A stretch of 22,568 nucleotides of DNA from Lachnospiraceae bacterium. GTDB taxonomy: Bacteria; Bacillota; Clostridia; Lachnospirales; Lachnospiraceae. Shown in pieces: positions 1 through 7,546 of this stretch. The notes beneath the pieces were generated by a model that was not told where the DNA came from, searched no databases, and worked only from the letters and a program-made list of their open reading frames with translations. The translations under genes and the position numbers were made by a program. Within the stretch, counting starts at the first letter, position 1. Each line of letters opens with the position of its first letter. The stretch spans positions 1 through 22,568 of the forward strand of contig VSNJ01000053.1 in NCBI GenBank assembly GCA_009774235.1. The letters run 5' to 3'.

Positions 1-308
1 ATACAATATATAGTTTATACTTCAAAAAGTTGTAAAGTGCTGTATATATATTAAATTTAACTTATTTAATTTCTGTTTGTATATATGTAAATTAGAAATC
101 TGCTGTCTGTTTAAAATTTGCAACACTTTTTGTACTATGACATAATGCTGGTGCCAAAAGCCATTTTATACCAAATTGAATACGATATATAGTGGCTTGA
201 TTGTAATTTTACTACATAATATAGGTGTCTTTTGAATAAAAATAACCTTTTGACCCCGGCATCATATCATTTAGTTAAGCAAAGCCTGATAAATAAAGGG
301 TTTATTGA
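1..308. other. AT-rich non-coding stretch
   Basis: All frames on both strands are broken by frequent stop codons and I see no ribosome binding site followed by a sensible reading frame. The stretch is very AT-rich. I found no RNA gene and no terminator with a convincing stem plus T-tract. It lies beyond the 3' end of the minus-strand CoA-transferase gene, outside the large inverted repeat at 309-520. Confidence 0.6.
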
Positions 309-520
309 TGTTTGAAAATTAAATTTATACAGAAATTATATTACTCTGGCAAGTTCCAAATATTTTACCATAAGACAGCTGTTATGGGGGCGCTGGTGCT
401 TAAGCCCCGTATTGCTTTATGCACCACTGTGCATCCCATCCAAGCGGAAGCGGGCTGCCTGGGGTAAAATTTTGGAATTGCCAGAGCCGTATAACTTGTA
501 AAATATTTAATTTTCAAACA
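309..520. repeat. Long imperfect inverted repeat / extended hairpin
   Basis: The two ends are perfect 16-base inverted copies (309-324, TGTTTGAAAATTAAAT, against 505-520). Further in, 344-369 pairs with 463-486 with only two single-base bulges (core CTCTGGCAA / TTGCCAGAG). Shorter pairs continue inward: 373-379 with 454-460, 384-388 with 435-439, and 395-399 with 421-425. The whole segment therefore folds as one irregular rod, with an unusually GC-rich centre (about 385-465) inside AT-rich flanks. It starts 14 bases beyond the stop codon of the CoA-transferase gene. It could be a miniature inverted-repeat element, a structured RNA, or an elaborate 3' end for the CoA-transferase mRNA. No target-site duplication is obvious at the ends and it encodes no protein. 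Confidence 0.7.
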
Positions 521-534
521 CACTAAAAACCTGC

Positions 535-1878
535 TTATCTTTTATTGCTTCTTTTCCAGATTTTAAGTTTTTCTGCTTCTTGTATAAGGCTGTCCCTGAA
601 ATCAGGATGTGCCACTGATATTACTGCTTCTGCTTTCTGCCATGAAGAAAGCCCTTTTAAGTTCACTATACCATATTCTGTTACAAAATAATGTACATTA
701 GCACGTGTATCTGTAACTATAGAACCATTGTCTAATGTAGGCTTGATGCGTGACTGTACTGTGCCATCTTTTGTTGTAAAAGTTGAAGACATGCATATAA
801 AGCTTTTGCCTCCATTTGAAAGATATGCACCAAGAACAAAGTCAAGCTGGCCACCAGCACCACTTATCTGTTTTGTGCCAGCTGATTCAGCATTTATCTG
901 TCCATAAAGGTCTATATCAACAGCATTGTTTATTGACATAAAATTATTATGTGATGAGATTGAGCGTATATCATTGGTGTAGCTTACAGGTGCACTCATG
1001 CACTCTGGATTATCATTTACATAATCATATAATTTCTTAGTGCCTGCACCAAATGCATATACCTGGCGTCCTTTGTCAAGTCCTTTCCTTGCACCTGTAA
1101 TTTTCCCTGCTTTAGCAATATCAACAAATGCGTCAACGTACATTTCTGTATGTACGCCAAGGTCTTTTAAATCAGACTGTGCAATAAGGGAACCTACAGC
1201 ATTTGGCATACCGCCAATTCCAAGCTGGAGGCACGCACCATCAGGAATTTCATTAACAATGTATTTAGCAACTGCCTGGTCAGTTTCTGTAGCAGCACCG
1301 CCACCGCCAAGTTCATCTATTGCAGGATTACTTCCTTCAACTATCATTGTAACATCATTAATATGTACAGCTTCACCAAATCCGCCAAGGCATCTTGGCA
1401 TATTCTGGTTTACTTCTACAATTATAATGTCAGCAACTTCACAACATGCCTGCATATGTGAAGCATTAGGACCAAAGTTAAAGAAACCATGGTTATCCAT
1501 AGGAGCAACCTGGAACATTGCTACACGTGGAGGAGTAGTGCTTTCACGGTAATATCTTGGCAGCTCACTATAACGTATAGGAGCATAGAAAGAAAATCCC
1601 TGTGCAATAGCTTTTCTTTCTATGCCTCCCATATGCCATGAATTCCATGTAAAATGGTCCACAGGGTTCTCAATTTTGAAAATTTCTGGAACATGGCATA
1701 ATATGCCTCCCCTGATATTTACATCACTAAGTTCTGGAAGACGTTTTGCCAGTGCTGCATCAAGTGCCACAGGTGTGCTTACTGCCCATCCATAGTCTAC
1801 CCAGTCGCCAGAGTTTATAACCTTTACGGCTTCTTCTGCTGTAGACAGTTTCTTTGAATACATTTCTTTGTAATCCAT
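535..1878 (-). CDS. but: Butyryl-CoA:acetate CoA-transferase
   Basis: This cytoplasmic enzyme of 447 residues moves CoA from butyryl-CoA to acetate, giving butyrate and acetyl-CoA, the final step of butyrate formation in many gut anaerobes. It has the two-domain acetyl-CoA hydrolase/transferase fold: an N-terminal half with SGDWVDYGW (23-31) and a TWNSWHMGGIERK block (77-89), a glycine-rich GIGGMPNAVG CoA-site loop (220-229), and the GVHTEMYVDAF motif that holds the expected catalytic glutamate, Glu245. Length matches the family. I chose the ATG at 1876-1878 because AAGGAGG lies 6 bases upstream; the same frame stays open to 1956, but that extension runs through the leader hairpin and is unlike the family. 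It is divergent from the thl operon that makes its substrate. The related 4-hydroxybutyrate and propionyl CoA-transferases cannot be formally excluded, but the motifs and context favour butyryl-CoA. Confidence 0.93.
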   Translation of the reverse strand: MDYKEMYSKKLSTAEEAVKVINSGDWVDYGWAVSTPVALDAALAKRLPELSDVNIRGGILCHVPEIFKIENPVDHFTWNSWHMGGIERKAIAQGFSFYAPIRYSELPRYYRESTTPPRVAMFQVAPMDNHGFFNFGPNASHMQACCEVADIIIVEVNQNMPRCLGGFGEAVHINDVTMIVEGSNPAIDELGGGGAATETDQAVAKYIVNEIPDGACLQLGIGGMPNAVGSLIAQSDLKDLGVHTEMYVDAFVDIAKAGKITGARKGLDKGRQVYAFGAGTKKLYDYVNDNPECMSAPVSYTNDIRSISSHNNFMSINNAVDIDLYGQINAESAGTKQISGAGGQLDFVLGAYLSNGGKSFICMSSTFTTKDGTVQSRIKPTLDNGSIVTDTRANVHYFVTEYGIVNLKGLSSWQKAEAVISVAHPDFRDSLIQEAEKLKIWKRSNKR

Positions 1879-1921
1879 AATTAACCTCCTTAGTCTGCCA
1901 CTATTGTGGTAAGTTTTAATA

Positions 1922-1957
1922 TTTGTACCAGGGACGCCTGGACGTTTCTGGTACAAA
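1922..1957 (-). promoter_or_regulatory. 5'-terminal hairpin of the but mRNA
   Basis: TTTGTACCAG (1922-1931) and CTGGTACAAA (1948-1957) are perfect 10-bp inverted copies around a 16-base loop. The predicted but transcription start (about 1966) lies just outside, so the mRNA would begin almost directly with this stem. A smaller CCAC-TATT-GTGG hairpin sits at 1898-1909, between it and the ribosome binding site. It may stabilise the mRNA or, as DNA, serve as an operator; sequence alone cannot separate the two. Confidence 0.6.
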
Positions 1958-1972
1958 CTTATCTTACTATAT

Positions 1973-2002
1973 AAAATACCATGTTTTTATTATGTGCGTC
2001 AA
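1973..2002 (-). promoter_or_regulatory. Predicted sigma-A promoter of but
   Basis: Read on the minus strand, TTGACG (1997-2002) serves as -35 and TATTTT (1973-1978) as -10, with an 18-base spacer. The start point would fall near 1966, giving a leader of roughly 88 bases before the but start codon. The -35 is close to consensus and the -10 is weaker. Confidence 0.5.
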
Positions 2003-2063
2003 TCTTTCTAGTGTTTATTTTTATTAGTTTTTATGCTGCCAATTTGTGTATTTTTCATAAATA

Positions 2064-2080
2064 TTGTTAAATATAATCAA
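2064..2080. promoter_or_regulatory. Possible Rex-like operator in the but-thl divergent region
   Basis: TTGTTAA-ATA-TAATCAA resembles the redox-sensor Rex consensus (TTGTTAA-N4-TTAACAA). The left half is perfect, but the right half is 5 of 7 and the spacer is one base short. It sits 28 bases upstream of the thl -35. Rex is known to repress thl/crt/bcd/hbd genes in clostridia, so the placement makes biological sense, but the match is imperfect and the surroundings are AT-rich. Confidence 0.25.
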
Positions 2081-2107
2081 AATTTGTATAGAATACGTGA
2101 AAAAACC

Positions 2108-2136
2108 TTGCCATTTTTCCCGGTTTGATATATTAT
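2108..2136 (+). promoter_or_regulatory. Sigma-A promoter of the thl-crt-hbd-bcd-etfBA operon
   Basis: TTGCCA (2108-2113) and TATTAT (2131-2136) are separated by 17 bases, a near-consensus housekeeping promoter. Transcription would start near 2143 and leave a leader of about 150 bases before the thl start codon. This rules out the longer thl reading frame that opens at 2125, since its first codons would not be transcribed. Confidence 0.75.
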
Positions 2137-2167
2137 ATTTATGAAGATTGCCTAAAGTATTTTATAC

Positions 2168-2223
2168 CGTTACAGCCTGTATGCTGGAAGGGAAGAGACC
2201 AGTACATTAAAAAGGCAGTAACG
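2168..2223 (+). promoter_or_regulatory. Stem-loop in the thl leader
   Basis: CGTTACAGCCT (2168-2178) pairs with AGGCAGTAACG (2213-2223) with one A-A mismatch. An inner stem pairs GTA-CTGG (2179-2187, two-base bulge) with CCAGTAC (2199-2205), closing a purine loop AAGGGAAGAGA. It lies in the transcribed leader, about 70 bases before the thl start. No T-tract follows, so it is not an intrinsic terminator as drawn. It may control stability, processing or translation. Confidence 0.5.
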
Positions 2224-2292
2224 CAATATCTGTGTCAAAAGCATGGATTACTTATGCTGTCGGAATTCAATTATAAGGAGGAATTTAGTATT

Positions 2293-3486
2293 ATGGCAAA
2301 AAAAGTAGTTATAGCAGGCGCATGCCGTACTGCAATTGGCAAAATGGGTGGAGGCTTAAGCAAAACTCCGGCTCCTGTTTTAGGCTCAATAGTTATTGAA
2401 GAAGCTCTTAAGAGGGCTGGCGTACCAAAGGACAAGGTAGACCATGTATACATGGGATGTGTTATACAGGCTGGACTTGGACAGAACGTTGCACGCCAGG
2501 CATCTATCAAGGCAGGACTGCCAATTGAAACCCCAGCAGTTACAGTAAACGTTGTTTGTGGTTCAGGACTTAATTGTGTAAACATGGCTGCACAGATGAT
2601 ACAGGCAGGAGATGCCGATATCGTTGTTGCAGGTGGTATGGAAAACATGTCTATGGCTCCATATGCAATGATGCAGGGCCGCTATGGTTACCGTATGAAC
2701 AATGGCAAGTTAGTGGATACAATGGTTAATGATGCATTATGGGATGCTTTCAACCAGTACCACATGATGATTACAGCAGAAAATGTTGCAGAGAAGTGGG
2801 GACTTACACGTGAAGAACTTGATGAATTTGCTGCAAACAGCCAGCAGAAGTGTGAAGCTGCTATTAATGCAGGCAAGTTTGATGATGAAATAGTTCCTGT
2901 ACAGACAGGTACAGACAGGAAGACAAAAGAACCTGTAATGTTTGATAAAGATGAAGGACCACGTCCTGGAACTACTGCTGAAGGTTTAAGCAACTTAAAG
3001 TGCTGCTCTGGAAAAGACGGTGGTGTTGTTACAGCAGGTAATGCATCAGGTATTAATGATGGGGCAGCTGCAGTTGTTGTTATGAGCGAAGAGAAAGCTA
3101 AAGAACTTGGTGTTACACCAATGGCTACATTTATTGCAGGCGCACTTGGCGGCGTAGACCCTTCAATAATGGGTGTAGGACCTGTAGCTTCTACAAGAAA
3201 GGTACTTGAGAAGACAGGTCTTAAGATTGATGACTTTGACCTTATTGAAGCAAATGAAGCTTTTGCTGCACAGTCTGTTGCAGTTGGAAGAGATCTTGGA
3301 TTTGACCTTAGCAAATTAAATGTAAATGGTGGTGCTATTGCACTTGGACATCCTGTAGGCGCTTCTGGATGCCGTATCCTTGTTACACTTCTCCATGAGA
3401 TGAAGAAGACAGGGGCAAACAGAGGTCTTGCTACACTTTGTATCGGTGGCGGCATGGGCTGCTCAACAGTTGTTGAAAAATACTAA
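2293..3486 (+). CDS. thl: Acetyl-CoA C-acetyltransferase (thiolase)
   Basis: This cytoplasmic thiolase of 397 residues condenses two acetyl-CoA to acetoacetyl-CoA, the first committed step towards butyrate. The catalytic set of biosynthetic thiolases is present: nucleophile Cys89 in NVVCGSG, His353 in GGAIALGHPVGASG, and Cys383 in CIGGGMG. A GGMENMS segment follows the N-terminal half, as in close homologues. Length is typical (about 390-400). The ATG at 2293 starts the usual MAKKVVIAGACRTAIGK sequence and has GGAGG 11 bases upstream; an in-frame extension to 2125 overlaps the promoter and is rejected. It is the first gene of the operon, separated from crt by 139 bases that hold hairpins. The degradative form of thiolase is unlikely given the operon. 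Confidence 0.96.
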   Translation: MAKKVVIAGACRTAIGKMGGGLSKTPAPVLGSIVIEEALKRAGVPKDKVDHVYMGCVIQAGLGQNVARQASIKAGLPIETPAVTVNVVCGSGLNCVNMAAQMIQAGDADIVVAGGMENMSMAPYAMMQGRYGYRMNNGKLVDTMVNDALWDAFNQYHMMITAENVAEKWGLTREELDEFAANSQQKCEAAINAGKFDDEIVPVQTGTDRKTKEPVMFDKDEGPRPGTTAEGLSNLKCCSGKDGGVVTAGNASGINDGAAAVVVMSEEKAKELGVTPMATFIAGALGGVDPSIMGVGPVASTRKVLEKTGLKIDDFDLIEANEAFAAQSVAVGRDLGFDLSKLNVNGGAIALGHPVGASGCRILVTLLHEMKKTGANRGLATLCIGGGMGCSTVVEKY

Positions 3487-3566
3487 TACAGGCTGTATAC
3501 AGGTGTAAGTATGTACATTATATGCACACTGGTGCAGCAAGATGGTATTTTGCTGTACCATGTAGT

Positions 3567-3590
3567 GCAGGGCTGGCATGTCCAGCCTGC
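3567..3590 (+). other. Intercistronic hairpin between thl and crt
   Basis: GCAGGGCTGG (3567-3576) pairs with CCAGCCTGC (3582-3590) with one bulged G around a 5-base loop. Just upstream, CAGCAA/TTGCTG and ATGGTA/TACCAT (about 3536-3563) can form two overlapping, mutually exclusive small stems. No run of T follows, so termination is unlikely. A role in mRNA processing or in differential stability of thl and crt is possible. Confidence 0.45.
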
Positions 3591-3625
3591 TTATGCGGAA
3601 ATAAATATATAAAGGAGTATAAATA

Positions 3626-4417
3626 ATGGAATTCATTTTATATGAAGTTAAGGACATGGTTGCAACAATTACAATTAACCGTCCAAAGGCTTTAAATGCA
3701 TTGAACAGCCAGGTTCTTGAAGAACTGGATGCTACACTTGATGCAGTTGATTTAAATACAGTAAGATGCCTTATTCTTACAGGTGCTGGAGACAAGTCAT
3801 TTGTTGCAGGTGCAGATATCGGGGAGATGAGCACACTTACAAAGGCTGAGGGAGAAGCTTTTGGCAAGAAAGGCAATGATGTATTCCGCAAGCTTGAAAC
3901 ATTCCCAATCCCTGTAATTGCAGCAATTAATGGTTTTGCACTTGGTGGCGGATGTGAGATTTCTATGAGCTGTGATATCCGTATCTGTTCAGAAAATGCA
4001 GTGTTCGGACAGCCAGAAGCAGGTCTTGGGATTACACCAGGATTTGGTGGTACACAGAGACTTGCAAGGGTAGTAAGTGTTGGCATGGCTAAGCAGCTTA
4101 TCTATACAGCAAGGAATATTAAGGCAGATGAAGCATACCGCATTGGTCTTGTCAATGCAGTTTATCCAGCAGAAGAGCTTATACCACAGGCAGAGAAACT
4201 TGCTGCTACAATCGCAAAGAATGCACCTATCGCAGTACGTAACTGCAAGAAAGCTATTAATGATGGCCTGCAGACAGATATGGACAGTGCACTTGTGATA
4301 GAAGAAAAGCTTTTCGGTGACTGTTTTGAAACAGAAGACCAGAAAGCGGGAATGGGTAACTTCCTTGAGAAAGACAAAGAGAAAAAATTAAAGGTTGTTC
4401 CATTTAAGAACTGCTAA
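3626..4417 (+). CDS. crt: 3-hydroxybutyryl-CoA dehydratase (crotonase)
   Basis: This enoyl-CoA hydratase/isomerase-family protein of 263 residues dehydrates 3-hydroxybutyryl-CoA to crotonyl-CoA in the cytoplasm. Visible family features are the oxyanion-hole segment AGADIGE (61-67), the glycine turn ALGGGCE (105-111) with Glu111, and FGQPEAGLGITPGFGGTQRL with Glu131. The two glutamates 20 residues apart are the acid/base pair of hydratases rather than isomerases. AAAGGAG lies 8 bases before the ATG. Length is standard. It is the second gene of the operon, acting after Hbd in the pathway although it precedes hbd on the DNA. Confidence 0.95.
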   Translation: MEFILYEVKDMVATITINRPKALNALNSQVLEELDATLDAVDLNTVRCLILTGAGDKSFVAGADIGEMSTLTKAEGEAFGKKGNDVFRKLETFPIPVIAAINGFALGGGCEISMSCDIRICSENAVFGQPEAGLGITPGFGGTQRLARVVSVGMAKQLIYTARNIKADEAYRIGLVNAVYPAEELIPQAEKLAATIAKNAPIAVRNCKKAINDGLQTDMDSALVIEEKLFGDCFETEDQKAGMGNFLEKDKEKKLKVVPFKNC

Positions 4418-4515
4418 TTAAAATAGATTTAAAGCCAGCGCAGATTAAAGCGCAGACAGTTATAAATAAAGTGGGTACATAGATTAACCCAAATAAATAT
4501 ATGGAGGTTATATTA

Positions 4516-5358
4516 ATGAAAGTTGGAGTAATTGGCGCAGGTACAATGGGTTCCGGCATTGCACAGGCATTTGCACAGACAGACGGATATGAAGTTTACT
4601 TATGTGATATCAATGAAGAGTTTGCTGCAAACGGAAAGAATAAAATCGCTAAGGGATTTGAAAAGAGAGTTGCAAAGGGTAAAATGGAGCAGTCCGCTGC
4701 TGATGCTATCCTTGCAAAGATTACAACAGGTACAAAAGAGATTTGTACAGACTGTGATTTAATTGTTGAAGCTGCACTTGAAGTTATGGATATCAAGAAG
4801 CAGACATTTAAAGAATTAGAAGAAATCTGCAAGAATGATGACTGCATTTTCGCAACAAATACATCATCACTTTCAGTTACAGAGATAGGTGCAGGTATAA
4901 GTAAGCCAGTAATAGGAATGCATTTCTTCAATCCTGCTCCTGTTATGAAGCTTATTGAAGTAATACGTGGTGAGAATACTACTGATGAAGTAACCAACAA
5001 AGTAATTGAAATTTCCAAGGCAATCGGAAAGACTCCTGTAGAAGTTAATGAAGCTCCAGGATTTGTAGTAAACAGGATTCTTATACCAATGATTAATGAA
5101 GCTGTTGGCATTTATGCAGATGGCGTTGCTTCTGTAGAAGGCATTGACACAGCTATGAAGCTTGGTGCAAACCATCCAATGGGACCTCTTGCTTTAGGCG
5201 ACCTTGTAGGTCTTGATATCTGCCTTGCTATTATGGATGTACTTTACAATGAAACAGGTGATACAAAGTACCGTGCACATACACTTCTTAGAAAGATGGT
5301 GCGTGCTGGAAAGCTTGGCCAGAAGACAGGCAAAGGTTTCTATGATTACAGCAAATAA
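4516..5358 (+). CDS. hbd: 3-hydroxybutyryl-CoA dehydrogenase
   Basis: This dehydrogenase of 280 residues reduces acetoacetyl-CoA to 3-hydroxybutyryl-CoA. The N-terminal Rossmann fold begins at once with VGVIGAGTMGSGIA (3-16), followed by an acidic residue at the end of the second strand (LCDIN, Asp31), typical of NAD(H) binding. The catalytic region carries TNTSSLS (Ser117), GMHFFNPAPVMKLIEV (His136, Glu148) and GFVVNRI (Asn186), matching the Ser/His/Glu/Asn set of clostridial Hbd. The C-terminal helical domain ends in the usual GQKTGKGFYDY. The ATG at 4516 has GGAGG 8 bases upstream; the upstream ATG at 4501 has no such site and its codons encode the Shine-Dalgarno sequence itself. The gap to crt is 98 bases. 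Confidence 0.96.
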   Translation: MKVGVIGAGTMGSGIAQAFAQTDGYEVYLCDINEEFAANGKNKIAKGFEKRVAKGKMEQSAADAILAKITTGTKEICTDCDLIVEAALEVMDIKKQTFKELEEICKNDDCIFATNTSSLSVTEIGAGISKPVIGMHFFNPAPVMKLIEVIRGENTTDEVTNKVIEISKAIGKTPVEVNEAPGFVVNRILIPMINEAVGIYADGVASVEGIDTAMKLGANHPMGPLALGDLVGLDICLAIMDVLYNETGDTKYRAHTLLRKMVRAGKLGQKTGKGFYDYSK

Positions 5359-5474
5359 TTATATTTCCCTAAGAAAAATACAGGGTATATAACCTGTACA
5401 GGCGTCACTGTATAGTGTATAAGGGAGTACATATCTACATATCCATGACTTCCTGTGCAGGTATTAAGTTTTGC

Positions 5475-5518
5475 CTTATATGGCGGCATTATATAAGACG
5501 GTACTGGACAGCCAGTAC
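5475..5518 (+). other. Tandem hairpins between hbd and bcd
   Basis: Two perfect 7-bp stems follow each other: CTTATAT (5475-5481) with ATATAAG (5491-5497), and GTACTGG (5501-5507) with CCAGTAC (5512-5518, 4-base loop). They occupy the last part of the 188-base gap and end 9 bases before the bcd ribosome binding region. No T-run follows. The second stem shares its sequence with the inner stem of the thl leader (CCAGTAC at 2199-2205). RNA processing or stabilisation of the downstream bcd-etf message is a plausible role. Confidence 0.5.
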
Positions 5519-5546
5519 AAATTTATGAAAGGTGGTAAAGAAAGGC

Positions 5547-6713
5547 ATGGATTTTACATTAAGTAAAAAGCATGAGATGGCGAGACAGCTTTTCAAAGAT
5601 TTCGCTGAAACAGAAGTTAAGCCTTTAGCTCAGGAGGTTGATGAAACAGAGCATTTCCCAATGGATACTGTTAAGAAAATGGGAAAATATGGCTTTATGG
5701 GTATTCCTGTACCAAAGGAGTATGGCGGACAGGGTTGTGATATCTTAACATATGTAATGTGTGTTGAAGAACTTTCAAAAGTATGTGCTACAACAGGTGT
5801 TGTTGTATCAGCACATACATCACTTTGCGCTGACCCAATACTTACATATGGAACAGAAGAGCAGAAGAAGAAATATCTTCCAGACCTTGCAAGTGGTAAG
5901 AAGATAGGTGCATTTGGCCTTACAGAGCCAGGTGCAGGTACAGATGCCCAGGGCGTACAGACAAAAGCTGTTCTTGATGGCGATGAGTGGGTACTTAATG
6001 GTTCCAAGTGCTTCATTACAAATGGTGAAGTTGCTGATATATATATTGTAATTGCATACACAGATGTTGTTGAGAAGAGAGGCAGGAAAGTTAAATCATT
6101 CTCTGCATTTATCGTAGAGAAAGGAACACCTGGCTTCTCATTTGGTACAAAAGAAAAGAAAATGGGTATCCGTGGTTCTTCTACATATGAGTTGATTTTC
6201 CAGGATTGCCGTATTCCAAAGGATGCTCTTTTAGGAGCACAGGGAAAAGGTTTCCCTATTGCTATGCATACTCTTGATGGCGGACGTATTGGTATCGCTT
6301 CACAGGCTCTCGGTATTGCAGAGGGTGCATTAGAGAGGACAATTGAGTATACAAAGGAGAGGAAGCAGTTCGGCCGTACTATTGCACAGCAGCAGAATAC
6401 ACAGTTCCAGCTTGCTGACATGGCTACAAAGGTAGAAGCTGCAAGACACCTTGTATACAAAGCTGCTATGAAGAAACAGGAATTCGCAGAGGGCGCTAAA
6501 GTATCTTACTCTGTAGAAGCTGCTATGGCTAAGCTGTATGCTGCAGAAGTTGCAATGGAAGTTACAACAAAGGCAGTACAGTTACATGGTGGTTATGGTT
6601 ATATCAGAGAATACGATGTAGAGCGTATGATGCGTGATGCTAAGATTACAGAAATCTACGAAGGAACTTCAGAAGTACAGCGTATGGTTATCTCAGGCAG
6701 CTTATTAAAATAA
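5547..6713 (+). CDS. bcd: Butyryl-CoA dehydrogenase
   Basis: This flavoprotein of 388 residues from the acyl-CoA dehydrogenase family works here as crotonyl-CoA reductase. With EtfAB it forms the bifurcating complex that couples NADH oxidation to reduction of crotonyl-CoA and ferredoxin. Domains are in the usual order: helical N-terminal domain (1-115), middle beta domain with FGLTEPGAGTDAQG and WVLNGSKCFITN, and C-terminal helical domain with RKQFGR and QLHGGYGY. The catalytic base is Glu372 in IYEGTSEVQR. I prefer the ATG at 5547, which gives the family-typical MDFTLSKKHEMARQLF start; a GTG at 5532 in the same frame sits inside the likely ribosome binding sequence. It is separated from etfB by only 21 bases. 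Confidence 0.95.
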   Translation: MDFTLSKKHEMARQLFKDFAETEVKPLAQEVDETEHFPMDTVKKMGKYGFMGIPVPKEYGGQGCDILTYVMCVEELSKVCATTGVVVSAHTSLCADPILTYGTEEQKKKYLPDLASGKKIGAFGLTEPGAGTDAQGVQTKAVLDGDEWVLNGSKCFITNGEVADIYIVIAYTDVVEKRGRKVKSFSAFIVEKGTPGFSFGTKEKKMGIRGSSTYELIFQDCRIPKDALLGAQGKGFPIAMHTLDGGRIGIASQALGIAEGALERTIEYTKERKQFGRTIAQQQNTQFQLADMATKVEAARHLVYKAAMKKQEFAEGAKVSYSVEAAMAKLYAAEVAMEVTTKAVQLHGGYGYIREYDVERMMRDAKITEIYEGTSEVQRMVISGSLLK

Positions 6714-6734
6714 TTAAAAAGGAGTGGTAAAGCC

Positions 6735-7520
6735 GTGAAAATAGTAGTATGTGTAAAGCAGGTTCCAGATACTAAAGGCGGGGTAAAGTTTAACCCAGAT
6801 GGTACTTTGGACAGGGGCGCTATGCTTGCAATTATGAACCCTGATGATAAAGCAGGTCTTGAAGCAGCCCTTAGATTAAAAGATGAATATGGTGCAGAAG
6901 TTACTGTTGTTACAATGGGTCTTCCTAAGGCAGAAGAAGTTCTCCGTGAAGCTATGGCTATGGGAGCTGACAAAGGTATCCTTGTAACTGACAGGGTTTT
7001 AGGTGGAGCTGATACATGGGCTACATCTACAACACTTGCTGGTGCACTTAGGAATATTGACTATGATTTAATTATCACTGGCCGTCAGGCTATTGATGGT
7101 GATACAGCCCAGGTTGGTCCTCAGATTTCTGAGCATCTTGACCTTCCAGTTATTTCATATGCTAAAGATATCAAAATCGATGGTGACTCTGTAATAGTAG
7201 AGCGCCAGTATGATGACAGATATCATGTATTAAAGGCTAAGATGCCTTGTCTGGTTACAGCTCTTTCAGAGTTAAATGAGCCACGTTATATGACTCCTGG
7301 CGGAATTTTTGATGCTTATGATGCTGAAATTACAGTATGGGGCAGGAAAGACCTTAAGGATGTTGACGATTCTAATCTTGGTTTGGCAGGTTCACCTACA
7401 AAGATTGCTAAAGCTTCTGATAAAGTAAGAAAAGGCGCAGGTGAAGTTAAGACTGACCTTGATGCAGATGGTGCAGTTTCATATATCATGGGTAAATTAA
7501 AAGAGAAACATGTAATCTAA
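6735..7520 (+). CDS. etfB: Electron transfer flavoprotein, beta subunit
   Basis: This EtfB of 261 residues forms the EtfAB heterodimer that passes electrons from NADH to Bcd and, by bifurcation, to ferredoxin. The start KIVVCVKQVPDT is the family signature. The segment GRQAIDGDTAQVGPQ (116-130) is the nucleotide/flavin-binding motif expected in Etf proteins that carry the bifurcating FAD in the beta subunit. The start codon is GTG at 6735, with AGGAG 10 bases upstream. It lies 21 bases after bcd and is followed closely by etfA, so bcd-etfB-etfA is a tight sub-operon. Confidence 0.95.
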   Translation: MKIVVCVKQVPDTKGGVKFNPDGTLDRGAMLAIMNPDDKAGLEAALRLKDEYGAEVTVVTMGLPKAEEVLREAMAMGADKGILVTDRVLGGADTWATSTTLAGALRNIDYDLIITGRQAIDGDTAQVGPQISEHLDLPVISYAKDIKIDGDSVIVERQYDDRYHVLKAKMPCLVTALSELNEPRYMTPGGIFDAYDAEITVWGRKDLKDVDDSNLGLAGSPTKIAKASDKVRKGAGEVKTDLDADGAVSYIMGKLKEKHVI

Positions 7521-7546
7521 ATAGAAAAGGAAAAGTGGTGACTAAA

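Noticed and set aside
478..500. Similarity of GAGCCGTATAA to group II intron domain V
   Set aside because: Only a few bases match; the required bulged hairpin and a reverse-transcriptase gene are absent.
1040..1552. Plus-strand open frame of 170 codons opposite but
   Set aside because: Antisense shadow of the CoA-transferase gene; Pro/Ser/Ala-rich translation without homology I recognise.
2125..2292. Possible N-terminal extension of thiolase by 56 codons
   Set aside because: It begins within the -35/-10 promoter and covers the leader stem-loop; homologous thiolases start at the internal MAKK methionine, which has its own ribosome binding site.
2688..3455. Long minus-strand open frame (255 codons) opposite thl
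   Set aside because: Same situation: antisense shadow of a highly biased gene, with no start signals and no recognisable domain.
5445..5528. 27-codon frame between hbd and bcd
   Set aside because: The nearest AGGGAG is about 16 bases upstream, too far, and the frame runs across both intercistronic hairpins; the Cys/Trp/Arg-rich product looks random.
5630..6460. Long minus-strand open frame (276 codons) opposite bcd
   Set aside because: It is a shadow of bcd codon usage, has no ribosome binding site, and its protein is Ser/Pro/Ile-rich without family resemblance.
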